DNA of 64,000 nucleotides, from contig JAISUS010000002.1 in the NCBI GenBank assembly GCA_031271965.1, positions 1-64,000 of the forward strand. The letters are read 5' to 3'. The stretch is from Prevotella sp. (GTDB lineage: Bacteria; Bacteroidota; Bacteroidia; Bacteroidales; Dysgonomonadaceae). Below, piece by piece: positions 25,841 to 35,500 of this stretch (position 1 is its first letter; the number at the start of each line of letters is the position of its first letter). Made by a program: the position numbers and the translations under genes. A model generated the notes under the pieces. It did no database searches and was not told where the DNA came from. It saw only the letters and a list, made by a program, of their open reading frames with translations.

Positions 25841-26902
25841 ATGTTTGTTGTAAATGGAAGATATCTGACGCAAAAAGCTACAGGAGTACACCGCTACGCT
25901 TTCGAAATATGTAATCAGTTGCACGAAATGGAGGTGGACTTTCATGTAGCTATCCCTCAGGAGATTCATTCTGATTATAAGTTTAAATTCAAGACCGTGA
26001 AATGCGGTTCTTTCAGCACTCATCTGTGGGAGCAAATATCTTTACCACGTTATTTGAAAAGCATTGGTAGCCCTCTTTTGGTAAGCTTCACGGGGTGTGG
26101 CCCTCTTAATTACAATAATCAGATAATGACCATTCACGATGTGTCACACGAACGTTATCCCGAATGGTTCTCGAAAAATTATTACCGGTTCTATCATTTT
26201 ATGATGCCGCGTATAGGGCGTAAGGCTCATGCAGTATTGACCGTAAGCGAGTTCTCGAAAAGTGAGATTGTTGATACCTTAGGGTTGGACGCAAATAAAA
26301 TACACGTGGTGCATAGCAATGTCCCATTCCATAATAAGCCTACTAAGGAAGAAATATTAAATTATCAACCCGATCCGGATAGGGAGAAATATATCATTGT
26401 TGTATCTACGATGGATCCCCGGAAAAACTTTATACGATTGGTCGAAGCATTTGAGAAAATAAACGATAAATCTATTAAGTTGTATATTATAGGAATGTCG
26501 TTTAAGGCATTCAATACACCCGATATGCAGAAGCTGATAAGCGAGAATGTGCATCTTCCGGGCTATATATCCGACGATGCTTTGCAAAAAATGTATCAGG
26601 ATGCATTGCTCTCTGTATACCCCTCTTTATATGAGGGGTTCGGACTTCCTCCATTAGAGTCGATGACATACGGATGTCCTGTCATTAACTCGGATATACC
26701 GGCTCTGCGGGAAGTTAGCGGTGATGCTGCATTATATGTAGATCCGTATAATGTGCCGGATATCACAGCTCAAATTAATAAGCTGTTGGAGGACGAAACG
26801 TTGAGACAAGATTTACGTACGAAAGGTTTAAATCAGATAAAAAACTATTCATGGGAAAAGTCGGCTAAACAAGTTTATGAACTTGCTCGAAGGTTTAGCT
26901 AA
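25841..26902 (+). CDS. Glycosyltransferase family 4, mannosyltransferase-like
   Basis: A 353-residue GT-B transferase, last gene of the polysaccharide operon. NGRYLTQKATGVHRYAFEI is the typical N-terminus of WbaZ-like and related mannosyltransferases. IHDVSHERYPEWFSK, VLTVSEFSKSEI and the E-x7-E motif YEGFGLPPLESMTYGCP follow. It probably adds mannose or rhamnose from a nucleotide donor, but the donor cannot be read from the sequence. It is separated from sdhC by about 240 bases that contain the sdh promoter. Confidence 0.92.
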   Translation: MFVVNGRYLTQKATGVHRYAFEICNQLHEMEVDFHVAIPQEIHSDYKFKFKTVKCGSFSTHLWEQISLPRYLKSIGSPLLVSFTGCGPLNYNNQIMTIHDVSHERYPEWFSKNYYRFYHFMMPRIGRKAHAVLTVSEFSKSEIVDTLGLDANKIHVVHSNVPFHNKPTKEEILNYQPDPDREKYIIVVSTMDPRKNFIRLVEAFEKINDKSIKLYIIGMSFKAFNTPDMQKLISENVHLPGYISDDALQKMYQDALLSVYPSLYEGFGLPPLESMTYGCPVINSDIPALREVSGDAALYVDPYNVPDITAQINKLLEDETLRQDLRTKGLNQIKNYSWEKSAKQVYELARRFS

Positions 26903-27018
26903 ATTATATTAAACATTCTATAGAATAGATTATTACATACTTGATTTTTGATAATAAAAATAAGTTCACGGGGGTGCTTAATGATTTTACAATTTCATCA
27001 AAATGGATGCGCTTTTCC

Positions 27019-27049
27019 TTTGAAAATCGCTTAATTTAATCTATTTTTG
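27019..27049 (+). promoter_or_regulatory. Canonical promoter of sdhCAB
   Basis: TTTG at 27019-27022 and TATTTTTG at 27042-27049 are 19 bases apart, an ideal Bacteroidetes housekeeping promoter. It leaves a leader of about 90 bases before sdhC. Confidence 0.75.
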
Positions 27050-27143
27050 CAGTGTAATAGAAAAAAGTAATACCATATGGTTATTTTCTATAATTTGCAA
27101 CTAAAAATTAACTATTCTAAATAACTAAAAACAATTTTGATTT

Positions 27144-27845
27144 ATGAGTTGGTTACTTAATTCTTCTATTGGAAAGAAGCTGATAATGAGTATTACCGGT
27201 ATCGCTCTTGTTTTGTTTTTGCTGTTCCATGCTGCGATGAATGTTACGGCTGTGTTTTCAGCAGATGCTTACAACACAATTTGCTCCCTGCTTGGAGCTA
27301 ATTGGTACGCAGTAGCCGGTACTATAGCTTTGGGTGGACTTGTGGCTATCCATTTCATTTATGCTTTGATTCTGACCATTCAGAATCGCAAAGCCCGCGG
27401 ACATGACGCCTATGCTGTTAGTGTGCGTCCTAAAAATGTGGAATGGGCTTCGCAAAACATGTTTGTTCTGGGAGTGATTGTTATCGGATTTATGGTGCTT
27501 CACTTTAGTCAATTTTGGTACAAAATGATGTTTACCGAATTAATGGGACATCACGAAGTAGAATTGGGTGGCAAACTAGTGTCTCCTCAGGATGGTGCTG
27601 CATTTATCCAATACTATTTCAGTCAGGCATGGGTTGTTGTGGCTTATATCGTGTGGTATATTGCTTTGTGGTTCCATTTATCTCATGGTTTTTGGAGTGC
27701 TATCCAGACTATCGGATGGAACAACCTTGTATGGATGAACCGTTGGAAAGTAATTTCACAGGTGGTTGCAACTCTTATTTGTCTGGCATTTGCTTTTGTA
27801 ACCCTCTACTTCTACGCAAGACATTTATTTTGTCCATTTGCTTAA
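27144..27845 (+). CDS. sdhC: Succinate dehydrogenase/fumarate reductase cytochrome b subunit
   Basis: A 233-residue membrane anchor with five hydrophobic segments, the layout of the single-subunit diheme cytochrome b of type B enzymes. Histidines for heme binding are seen in LLFHAAMN, VAIHFIYAL, VLHFSQFW and WFHLSHGFW. In Bacteroidales this complex mainly works as a fumarate reductase, taking electrons from menaquinol, but it is reversible in principle. First gene of sdhCAB, 44 bases before the flavoprotein gene. Confidence 0.95.
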   Translation: MSWLLNSSIGKKLIMSITGIALVLFLLFHAAMNVTAVFSADAYNTICSLLGANWYAVAGTIALGGLVAIHFIYALILTIQNRKARGHDAYAVSVRPKNVEWASQNMFVLGVIVIGFMVLHFSQFWYKMMFTELMGHHEVELGGKLVSPQDGAAFIQYYFSQAWVVVAYIVWYIALWFHLSHGFWSAIQTIGWNNLVWMNRWKVISQVVATLICLAFAFVTLYFYARHLFCPFA

Positions 27846-27889
27846 GTAGGCAGTGATTATTTTTGTTTAAAGATTAAAGAACAATAGAT

Positions 27890-29863
27890 ATGAGTAATAT
27901 ACTAGATCCAAAAAAAGATTCAAAAATACCTGAAGGGCCATTGGCGGAAAAATGGACCAGTTACAAGGCTCACCAGAAGTTGGTGAATCCTGCCAACAAG
28001 AGACGTCTCGATATTATCGTGGTAGGAACAGGTCTTGCAGGAGCATCTGCCGCTGCATCTCTGGGAGAAATGGGATTCAATGTGTTGAACTTCTGTATTC
28101 AGGATTCTCCTCGTCGTGCACACTCGATTGCTGCTCAGGGAGGTATAAATGCTGCAAAGAACTATCAAAACGACGGTGACTCGGTTTACCGTTTATTCTA
28201 TGATACAATTAAAGGTGGTGACTATCGTGCACGCGAAGCAAACGTACACCGTTTGGCTGAGGTCGCAAATAGCATCATCGACCAGTGTGTTGCACAAGGT
28301 GTTCCTTTCGCCCGCGAATATGGTGGCCTGCTTGACAACCGTTCGTTCGGTGGAGCTCAGGTTTCCCGTACTTTCTATGCTAAGGGACAAACAGGGCAGC
28401 AGTTACTGTTAGGAGCTTACTCAGCCCTTAGCCGTCAGGTGAACAAAGGAAGTGTAAAGCTATACACTCGTTATGAAATGGTTGATGTAGTTCTTGTTAA
28501 GGACGACAAAGGTGAAGAGCGCGCCCGTGGTATTATTGGCCGCAACCTTGTAACAGGTAAATTGGAGCGTTTTGCTGCACATGCGGTAGTTATAGCAACC
28601 GGAGGATACGGAAATGCATTTTTCCTTTCAACTAACGCTATGGGATCGAACGGTTCGTCTGCTATACAGTGTTACAAAAAAGGAGCATATTTTGCAAACC
28701 CTTGTTTTGCTCAGATTCACCCTACATGTATTCCGGTACATGGCGAGTTCCAGTCGAAACTGACATTAATGTCCGAATCGCTTCGTAACGACGGACGTAT
28801 ATGGGTGCCTAAGAAGAAAGAAGATGCGGAAGCAATTCGTGCAGGTAAATTGAAACCAACTCAAATAAAGGAAGAAGATAGAGATTATTATCTGGAAAGA
28901 CGTTATCCGGCTTTCGGTAACCTTGTTCCTCGCGACGTGGCTTCACGCGCAGCGAAAGAAAGATGTGACGCCGGTTTTGGTGTAGGATCTACAGGTCTGG
29001 CCGTTTACCTTGATTTTGCAGATGCAATCAATCGTCTTGGTAAAAATGTAGTAGAAGCTAAATATGGTAACTTATTCCAGATGTATGATAAGATCGTAGA
29101 TGAGAATCCATACGAGACTCCGATGATGATTTATCCTGCTATCCACTACACAATGGGTGGCATCTGGGTTGACTACGAATTGATGACTTCCGTTAAGGGG
29201 CTATTTGCATTGGGCGAAGCCAACTTCTCTGATCATGGAGCTAACCGTCTGGGTGCATCGGCTTTGATGCAAGGATTGGCTGACGGATATTTCGTATTGC
29301 CATATACAATACAAAATTATCTTGCCGACCAGATTTCAGTTCCTCGTTTCAGTACAGATCTTCCTGAATTTGAAAAGGCAGAACTTGAGGTTAAAGAAAA
29401 AGTTGTCAAACTGATGAGTATAAAAGGTAGCCGTTCCGTGGATTCTATACATAAGCAACTTGGACATATTATGTGGGACAAGGTTGGTATGGCACGTACT
29501 AAAGAATCTTTGGAAGAGGCTATTGAGGAATTGAAAGCTGTGAAAAAAGAATTCTGGTCTAACGTACGTATTCCGGGAGAAGCGTCAGATCTGAATACAG
29601 AACTTGAAAAAGCATTGCGTTTAGCCGACTTTATTGAAATCGGACTATTGATGGCTTATGATGGTCTAAATCGCAATGAGTCTTGTGGTGGACACTTCCG
29701 CGAAGAATTCCAAACTCCAGAGGGTGAAGCTATGCGTGACGATGAGCATTATTCTTATGTTGCTTGTTGGAAGTATCAGGGTGATAACGATGCTCCTGAA
29801 CTTATAAAAGAACCTCTTGATTATGAGTTCGTAGTAAGACAACAAAGAAACTATAAAGCGTAA
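27890..29863 (+). CDS. sdhA: Succinate dehydrogenase/fumarate reductase flavoprotein subunit
   Basis: A 657-residue FAD subunit. The dinucleotide fold appears as [21 protein letters not shown]. The covalent-FAD histidine region is [15 protein letters not shown], and the active site has [16 protein letters not shown] and [10 protein letters not shown]. Length and motifs are those of the type B enzymes of Bacteroides and epsilon-proteobacteria. It catalyses succinate-fumarate interconversion on the cytoplasmic side. The Fe-S gene follows six bases after its stop. Confidence 0.97.
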   Translation: MSNILDPKKDSKIPEGPLAEKWTSYKAHQKLVNPANKRRLDIIVVGTGLAGASAAASLGEMGFNVLNFCIQDSPRRAHSIAAQGGINAAKNYQNDGDSVYRLFYDTIKGGDYRAREANVHRLAEVANSIIDQCVAQGVPFAREYGGLLDNRSFGGAQVSRTFYAKGQTGQQLLLGAYSALSRQVNKGSVKLYTRYEMVDVVLVKDDKGEERARGIIGRNLVTGKLERFAAHAVVIATGGYGNAFFLSTNAMGSNGSSAIQCYKKGAYFANPCFAQIHPTCIPVHGEFQSKLTLMSESLRNDGRIWVPKKKEDAEAIRAGKLKPTQIKEEDRDYYLERRYPAFGNLVPRDVASRAAKERCDAGFGVGSTGLAVYLDFADAINRLGKNVVEAKYGNLFQMYDKIVDENPYETPMMIYPAIHYTMGGIWVDYELMTSVKGLFALGEANFSDHGANRLGASALMQGLADGYFVLPYTIQNYLADQISVPRFSTDLPEFEKAELEVKEKVVKLMSIKGSRSVDSIHKQLGHIMWDKVGMARTKESLEEAIEELKAVKKEFWSNVRIPGEASDLNTELEKALRLADFIEIGLLMAYDGLNRNESCGGHFREEFQTPEGEAMRDDEHYSYVACWKYQGDNDAPELIKEPLDYEFVVRQQRNYKA

Positions 29864-29869
29864 ACGACA

Positions 29870-30625
29870 ATGGAAAAACTAATCAATATAACATTAAAAG
29901 TTTGGCGTCAAAAAGGTCCTCAGGTAAAAGGGGCTTTTGAGACACATAAGTTGGATGGCATTTCAACAGAAAGTTCATTCCTGGAAATGCTTGATATCTT
30001 AAACGAAAATCTGATCAATGAGGGAAAAGAACCTGTAGTATTCGATCATGACTGCCGCGAAGGTATTTGCGGTATGTGTAGCTTATACATTAACGGGCAT
30101 CCTCACGGGCCGGACGAAGATATTACAACATGTCAGCTGCATATGCGTAAATTCAAAGATGGTGAAACTATCACTATCGAGCCTTGGCGTTCTGCGGGAT
30201 TTCCGGTTATTCGCGACTTGATGGTAGACCGTATGGCTTTTGATAAGATTATGCAGGCCGGAGGGTATGTCAGCGTAAATACTGGAGGTATACCTGATGC
30301 AAATGCAATACCTATTCCTAAAAAAGATGCAGATGAGGCTATGGATGCTGCGTCTTGTATTGGTTGTGGTGCTTGTGTTGCTGCATGTAAGAATGGTTCG
30401 GCTATGTTGTTCGTTTCTGCTAAGGTAAGCCAGTTAGCTCTTCTGCCTCAAGGACGTGTAGAAGCTGCTCGGCGTGCTAAAGCTATGGTTTCAAAAATGG
30501 ATGAGCTTGGTTTTGGTAATTGTACAAATACACAAGCGTGCGAAGTGCAATGTCCTAAAAATGTATCTATTGCGAATATTGCCCGCATGAATCGTGAATT
30601 CTTAAAGGCAAAAATAAAAGATTAA
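29870..30625 (+). CDS. sdhB: Succinate dehydrogenase/fumarate reductase iron-sulfur subunit
   Basis: A 251-residue Fe-S subunit. The 2Fe-2S ligands are in [16 protein letters not shown] plus a later DITTCQLH. The ferredoxin-type part has [14 protein letters not shown] and [17 protein letters not shown], enough for the 4Fe-4S and 3Fe-4S clusters. It carries electrons between the flavoprotein and the cytochrome b. Last gene of sdhCAB, followed by a strong terminator. Confidence 0.97.
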   Translation: MEKLINITLKVWRQKGPQVKGAFETHKLDGISTESSFLEMLDILNENLINEGKEPVVFDHDCREGICGMCSLYINGHPHGPDEDITTCQLHMRKFKDGETITIEPWRSAGFPVIRDLMVDRMAFDKIMQAGGYVSVNTGGIPDANAIPIPKKDADEAMDAASCIGCGACVAACKNGSAMLFVSAKVSQLALLPQGRVEAARRAKAMVSKMDELGFGNCTNTQACEVQCPKNVSIANIARMNREFLKAKIKD

Positions 30626-30645
30626 GTAAGCCCTTGATTTATATG

Positions 30646-30687
30646 GAAAGAGCGACAATAATATTATTGTCGCTCTTTCATTTTTAT
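30646..30687 (+). terminator. Terminator of sdhCAB, perfect 34-base palindrome
   Basis: Positions 30646-30679 are a perfect inverted repeat starting GAAAGAGCGACAATAA and are followed by ATTTTTATT. The stem can reach about 15 base pairs. It can also work for the minus-strand gene ending at 30702. Confidence 0.92.
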
Positions 30688-30701
30688 TCACAATGTTAGA
30701 T

Positions 30702-31664
30702 TTATTCAATCTTTTTGAAGAATCTTTTTATTTGATAAATATCCGTAGGTTTATCTTTATCTCTAAACTCATCATCATCTTTAAACCTTACAGTCTGTTT
30801 ATTTGTCACGGGATCTGTATATGGTACTCGTTCTGTAATCCATAAAAACAGACCATCATCATTACCTTTGACCTCATAATTAAATAGAAGGTGGATGACA
30901 TCGTCTACAATTATTACGGGCATGGGGCCTAAAATTATAGTCTCATTTTTATCAGCATAGTAGACTGATTTTTCCCCTACTTTTTGCCCTTGATTATTGT
31001 AGTAGAACTTGAATTTTGTAATATTCGGTTTGTCCAGCCAGGTTTCTGACATACCTTTATTTCTCAGGCCATTAACATATATGTCACAATCATATAATTC
31101 CCATGTTCCTATATAGTCATCAAAATTGATTGTAACTTTAGGTACATTTGGGTGTGCGCCCGGAGCCGTTACTGTATTTCGTAAGCGTCTGATATCTGAG
31201 ATCTTATATTCCCGACCTTCTATATTGATAGAATAACTGTAATCAACATACAGTAATCCTTCGTTTAGTTTTATATTTGTTATATTTTGTTTAGTTGTAT
31301 ATAATGTGTCTCTTCCATTAAATTCGGAAACAGTAAATACAACATGTCCATTGTCTATATCGTAAGTGCCCTGGTCTATAATATCTAGCATAGGGTTATA
31401 GTCGATGAATTTATATTTTCCGTTTTCTAAATAAAATTTTGTACGGAATCCATCCATTTCCGGATCGCGAAATCCCTCATAAGGAGTTTCGTTGATTCTT
31501 AAGTCTTTCCTTGAAAAGTATATTTCCCAAGTACCAATCAAATCATCTTTGGTAAAGGTTGTTGGTGTTGGTGGTATTATTATTTCAGGATCATCTATAC
31601 CACCACCACAACTAAATGTAAATAGAAGGGATGAAATAAGAAGTATGTGTATAAGATATTTCAT
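30702..31664 (-). CDS. Lipoprotein with two lipocalin-like domains
   Basis: From the ATG at 31664 the product is 320 residues, with a lipoprotein signal and lipobox FSCG (Cys near residue 20). The longer frame from 31778 is unlikely, because a TATATTTG promoter element lies at 31713-31706 inside it. The mature part shows two related units, each opening with a helix-to-strand pattern: TKDDLIGTWEIYF and FDDYIGTWELYDC. This GTW signature is that of bacterial lipocalin-like domains. I infer a tandem-duplicated, surface or periplasmic small-molecule or polymer binding protein. No function can be assigned. Confidence 0.82.
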   Translation of the reverse strand: MKYLIHILLISSLLFTFSCGGGIDDPEIIIPPTPTTFTKDDLIGTWEIYFSRKDLRINETPYEGFRDPEMDGFRTKFYLENGKYKFIDYNPMLDIIDQGTYDIDNGHVVFTVSEFNGRDTLYTTKQNITNIKLNEGLLYVDYSYSINIEGREYKISDIRRLRNTVTAPGAHPNVPKVTINFDDYIGTWELYDCDIYVNGLRNKGMSETWLDKPNITKFKFYYNNQGQKVGEKSVYYADKNETIILGPMPVIIVDDVIHLLFNYEVKGNDDGLFLWITERVPYTDPVTNKQTVRFKDDDEFRDKDKPTDIYQIKRFFKKIE

Positions 31665-31705
31665 ATTAAATGGGCGAATCGTTTTGTGTTTGTTGTATTT
31701 TGGTG

Positions 31706-31713
31706 CAAATATA
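31706..31713 (-). promoter_or_regulatory. -7 element before the double lipocalin-like gene
   Basis: The minus strand reads TATATTTG, 42 bases before the ATG at 31664. It fixes the start of that gene. Confidence 0.5.
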
Positions 31714-31802
31714 CAACAAATTATAAATGTGATTATTATAAATAATCCTCTTTTATTATTTGTTATATAGAAACGCAAAGTTATATGAAATATTGTGAAA
31801 AA

Positions 31803-32216
31803 CTATTTTAGCTGTCTTTTTAGTGATATTTTATAGTCATAATTATAATCTCTTGTCAGAAGAATCATTCTTTCATTTTTTAGAGAAACAATTTCGTATG
31901 ATATATGATGCGCTTTTCTTGTTTTGGCATTCCCGTTGATTAAATCATAATATACTACTGATATTATATTATTATCTAATGTATATTTACCGGCTATATT
32001 GAATAGAATTATCCCATTGTAAATTTCTCCTAAATGGAATATCATATTCTCTCTAAATATATATGTGTAAGAGTGAGCCTCTATGTGATTGGAATCTGAC
32101 TTTAAGCTTATGTCTTCAACCCATCTGCCAACAATATCTTCTTTATTTATTATTCGGTTTTGAGAATATAAAGACAGATTACACAAGAGTAATATGATGC
32201 TTAGAAGTTTTTTCAT
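31803..32216 (-). CDS. Secreted single lipocalin-like domain protein
   Basis: A 137-residue protein with a cleavable signal peptide (MKKLLSIILLLCNLSLYS, mature from about QNRII). The mature domain begins NKEDIVGRWVEDI, the same D-I/L-x-G-x-W opening as both units of the lipoprotein downstream, so the two genes are probably relatives. It ends with strands such as ISYEIVSLKNERMILL. It lies 28 bases after the NAD(P)-binding gene on the same strand. Function unknown. Confidence 0.78.
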   Translation of the reverse strand: MKKLLSIILLLCNLSLYSQNRIINKEDIVGRWVEDISLKSDSNHIEAHSYTYIFRENMIFHLGEIYNGIILFNIAGKYTLDNNIISVVYYDLINGNAKTRKAHHISYEIVSLKNERMILLTRDYNYDYKISLKRQLK

Positions 32217-32245
32217 TCTTGTTATATAGCCGAAAGAATCTATTT

Positions 32246-32902
32246 TTATATCATTTCTGCAATTTCGTTCGATTCATATACATGAAAGCCCACTGTGTTT
32301 TTTTGTGCTATCTGAAACATTGCATCAGCTACATCTTTTGATTTGATTGGCCTGTATTTTTTTAATTTTCCAATAAGAAAAATAGAGAGTCCTCTCATTA
32401 TATATTCTCCTATCTTTTCTCCTAGTCTGAACTCTTTTCTGTTTCCAATTAATAGAGATGGGCGAAATATTGACGTAGACTGAAATGATAATGTTCTTAG
32501 GCTTTCCTCACATCTTCCTTTTGTGCGCAAATAGAAGTTGTTCGATTGAGGGTTGGCGCCGATAGACGATATTATAGAAAATTGTTTTACACCTTTTATA
32601 ACAGCCGCCTTGGCAAATTGTATGGGGTAATGAAGATCTACTCTTTCAAAAGCCTCCTGGCTGCCTGCTTTTTTTATAGTGGTACCAAGACAGCAAAACA
32701 TATCGTTGCCTTCTATCAGGTCTTGATATGATTCAGGTTTGTTGAAATCAACAATGTGTTGTATTAATTTAGGATGTGATAGTTTTGATCTATTGCGGAC
32801 AAAACAGATTACTTTGTCGTAAACATCACTGGAAATCAACTTTCGTAATAAGTGATAGCCTGTTAATCCTGTACTGCCTATTATAATTGCTGTTTTTGCC
32901 AT
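32246..32902 (-). CDS. NAD(P)-binding Rossmann-fold protein (SDR-like, HTATIP2/YbjT type)
   Basis: A 218-residue atypical short-chain dehydrogenase-like protein. The dinucleotide loop is IIGSTGLTGYHLLRKL, followed by CFVRNRSKLSHPKL and CCLGTTIKKAGS. The SSIGANPQSNNFYLRTKGRCE stretch resembles the modified catalytic region of HTATIP2-like proteins. It may act as a redox sensor or oxidoreductase; the substrate is unknown. It follows mutS2 by 27 bases and likely shares its transcript. Confidence 0.88.
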   Translation of the reverse strand: MAKTAIIIGSTGLTGYHLLRKLISSDVYDKVICFVRNRSKLSHPKLIQHIVDFNKPESYQDLIEGNDMFCCLGTTIKKAGSQEAFERVDLHYPIQFAKAAVIKGVKQFSIISSIGANPQSNNFYLRTKGRCEESLRTLSFQSTSIFRPSLLIGNRKEFRLGEKIGEYIMRGLSIFLIGKLKKYRPIKSKDVADAMFQIAQKNTVGFHVYESNEIAEMI

Positions 32903-32929
32903 TTTTTGTCTATTTAGAGATTGACTTTT

Positions 32930-35395
32930 TTAGATGAGGTCGACAACGGTTATCCCTGTACCTCCGAATTGGACGTGCTCGTCTTGAAAATTTTGAACCC
33001 CCGAAGCTGTGCGCAAATAATCCCGGATGATTTGGCGCAATGCTCCAGTGCCTGTTCCATGCAATATGCGTACTCGTGACATACCAACAAGCACAGCATC
33101 ATCTATAAAGTACATGACAGCCTGTAGAGCCTCGTCCCCACGCATACCCCGGATATCAATGTCTTGTTTGAAATTAAGCTTTTTACTTCGCATATCATCG
33201 CTGACAGCGGCATTAACTAAGGTGCTTTTCTGATCCCGCTTAATTTGATTCCTACTCACATACTCTAAAGTTTCGAGTTTAACGGTCGATTTTATCATAC
33301 CGAATGCAACTGTTGCGCTCCCTTTCTGTATATCGAGAACCTGTCCTGAGGAGGACTGCCCTTTTATGCGAACATTGTCTCCGACAGATATAACGGTGAT
33401 ACCCTTTTGCTCTTTTACTTGCTTGTCCTTCTGTTTCTTATTTTTCTCTTTGTCTTTTAGTTTTTGAATTTTCCGGGTGATTTTTTCATCAGTCAGGTTT
33501 TCTTCTTGTTTCAACGATGACTTGAACTCACCAAGAGCCAGTCTTGCCTGTTTCGTCTTTTCTTTTTCGGCTTGAGATTCTTTAATTGTACGTATAGTAT
33601 TTTCTATTTTAGCATTAGCCTCGGATAATATTCTTTCGGCTTCGGCTTTTGACTGGCGGATAATTTCTTTTCGTTGTTTTTCTATTTCCAACAGGTTAGT
33701 TTCGTAGTTTTCAGTTATTTCCTCCAGACGTTTTTCTTTCTGACGGACATTTTGCCGTTTTGTTTCCCAGTAACGTTTGTCGCGGACAATATCTTGCAGA
33801 TATTTATCCATGTTTATATAGTCACTGCCAACAATATCGGAGGCATCACTTATTACATCTTCGGGTAAACCTATTTTTCGTGCTATTTCTATTGCAAAAG
33901 AGCTTCCCGGATTCCCGATAGATAGAGTAAACAGAGGTTGCATAAGATGCCGGTCATAAAGCATAGCGCCGTTTATTACACCTTTATTCTCATTTGCGAA
34001 ATGTTTTAGATTCTGGTAATGCGTGGTGATTACTCCGAATGTACCTTTCTCATTAAATCTTTTAAGCAATGACTCGGCTATGGCTCCACCGATTTGAGGC
34101 TCTGTTCCACCGCCAAACTCATCTATAAGCAGGATTGTTTTGTTGTTACAGTTTCTGACAAAATGTTTCATATTGGTCAGATGTGAGCTATACGTACTCA
34201 AGTCGTTTTCGATAGATTGCTCGTCGCCGATATCGATAAATATATTATCAAATATTCCGACTATTGAGTTTTCGGCAAGTGGAATTGGGATGCCGCATTG
34301 TACCATGTACTGAAGTAGGCCGACTGTTTTTAGGCATACCGACTTTCCTCCCGCATTTGGCCCTGATATAATTAACAAACGGTTATCTTCTTCTAATTCA
34401 ATATCAAGAGGGACTATTTGCTTATTTTGTTTTCGGTGCGAAATAAAGAGAAGCGGATGCTTTGCTCTGTACCATCTTATAAGCTGTTTGTTTTCGATGG
34501 ATGGCTTAATAGCCTCGATATCTATGGCAAATGTAGCTTTCGCTCTTATGAAATCGATAGTAGCCAGAAATTCATAAGACTGGATGATATCCTGTACTAA
34601 TGGACGTAAAGTGCCGGTAAAAGCAATCAGTATTTTTATTATCTCGCGTCGTTCTTCACTCTCCAGTTCACGTATGCGATTGTTTGCTTCTACCACCTCG
34701 GCAGGTTCTATAAAGACAGTTTTTCCCGATGCCGACTCGTCATGTACAATTCCTTTTATTTTACGTTTGAATGCAGGTGCGACAGGAATAACCAGTCTGC
34801 CATCCCGCATCGTTGGTGTTACGTCTTTTTCTACCAGCCCTTCGTTCTGTGCTGCACGCAGGATCGTGTTCAGACTACGGGAGATACCGCCGGATACATG
34901 TGCTATTTCTTTTCGTATACGGCTCAATTCACCAGAAGCATTATCTTTTATTCTCCCAAATTTGTCAAGGATATTATCTATTCTACTAATCAGTTGTGGA
35001 AATACAGTTACTTCTCCAGCCAATTTATATAGATACGGATAAGGGGTATTTTCTTCCTCTTCTTTCTTAAGAAAGCTGACTATTTCTTTTATTGTTTGCA
35101 GAGAACGTCTCAAATCGAATAAATCACTTTCGTCTATCCATGTTCCTTCTATTTTTATGCCTGCTAAAGATTGTCGGACATCCAGGAAATAGTTGGTGGG
35201 AAAATCATCTTCTGCCTGTATAATTCTTATAAATTCTTCTGTTTGAGATAAGGATTCTGTTATAAATATATTATTGGAGGAAAAAGCCATGCTTTCAACT
35301 CTCTCTTCGCCAAGGTTACTTAGGCATTTCGCTGCAAGTAATTGACGTATTTTGTCGAATCCTATTTTGAATTCAAAATTTTCAGGATATATCAC
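32930..35395 (-). CDS. mutS2: Endonuclease MutS2
   Basis: A MutS-family ATPase with a C-terminal Smr nuclease domain, about 821 residues. Walker A is SGPNAGGKSVCLKTVG at about residue 343, and LLIDEFGGGTEP is Walker B. A long charged coiled coil rich in Lys and Glu follows (about 510-640). The Smr domain closes the protein with LDIRG-like DIRGMRGDEAL and RILHGTGTGALR. MutS2 suppresses recombination or rescues collided ribosomes in other bacteria. The start is probably the GTG at 35395, giving VIYPENFEFKIGF. The longer frame starts at a TTG at 35416 that is part of a TATCTTTG promoter element. Confidence 0.93.
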   Translation of the reverse strand: MIYPENFEFKIGFDKIRQLLAAKCLSNLGEERVESMAFSSNNIFITESLSQTEEFIRIIQAEDDFPTNYFLDVRQSLAGIKIEGTWIDESDLFDLRRSLQTIKEIVSFLKKEEEENTPYPYLYKLAGEVTVFPQLISRIDNILDKFGRIKDNASGELSRIRKEIAHVSGGISRSLNTILRAAQNEGLVEKDVTPTMRDGRLVIPVAPAFKRKIKGIVHDESASGKTVFIEPAEVVEANNRIRELESEERREIIKILIAFTGTLRPLVQDIIQSYEFLATIDFIRAKATFAIDIEAIKPSIENKQLIRWYRAKHPLLFISHRKQNKQIVPLDIELEEDNRLLIISGPNAGGKSVCLKTVGLLQYMVQCGIPIPLAENSIVGIFDNIFIDIGDEQSIENDLSTYSSHLTNMKHFVRNCNNKTILLIDEFGGGTEPQIGGAIAESLLKRFNEKGTFGVITTHYQNLKHFANENKGVINGAMLYDRHLMQPLFTLSIGNPGSSFAIEIARKIGLPEDVISDASDIVGSDYINMDKYLQDIVRDKRYWETKRQNVRQKEKRLEEITENYETNLLEIEKQRKEIIRQSKAEAERILSEANAKIENTIRTIKESQAEKEKTKQARLALGEFKSSLKQEENLTDEKITRKIQKLKDKEKNKKQKDKQVKEQKGITVISVGDNVRIKGQSSSGQVLDIQKGSATVAFGMIKSTVKLETLEYVSRNQIKRDQKSTLVNAAVSDDMRSKKLNFKQDIDIRGMRGDEALQAVMYFIDDAVLVGMSRVRILHGTGTGALRQIIRDYLRTASGVQNFQDEHVQFGGTGITVVDLI

Positions 35396-35413
35396 TATTA
35401 TTATTTTAACATG

Positions 35414-35421
35414 CAAAGATA
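35414..35421 (-). promoter_or_regulatory. -7 element of mutS2
   Basis: The minus strand reads TATCTTTG about 18 bases before the GTG start at 35395. It overlaps the TTG that opens the longest frame, which argues against that start. Confidence 0.5.
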
Positions 35422-35469
35422 ACCATTTCTTAAAATTATACTCTTATGATTTAAAACATTGCCGTATTT

Positions 35470-35500
35470 TTTTGATAAAAGAAAAATATAACTAAATTTG
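35470..35500 (+). promoter_or_regulatory. Canonical promoter in the mutS2-feoB gap
   Basis: TTTG (35470-35473) and TAAATTTG (35493-35500) are separated by 19 bases. The promoter points to feoB and would give a leader of about 360 bases. A second weaker element, CATCTTTG, lies about 30 bases before the feoB start. The remaining 35505-35830 stretch is AT-rich and shows no convincing ORF. Confidence 0.6.

Noticed and set aside
31665-31778. N-terminal extension of the double lipocalin-like gene
   Set aside because: A promoter -7 element lies inside it, and the lipoprotein signal begins at the ATG at 31664.
34584-35042. A 152-codon plus-strand frame
   Set aside because: It is an antisense shadow of mutS2, rich in Ser and Arg from the opposite reading frame.
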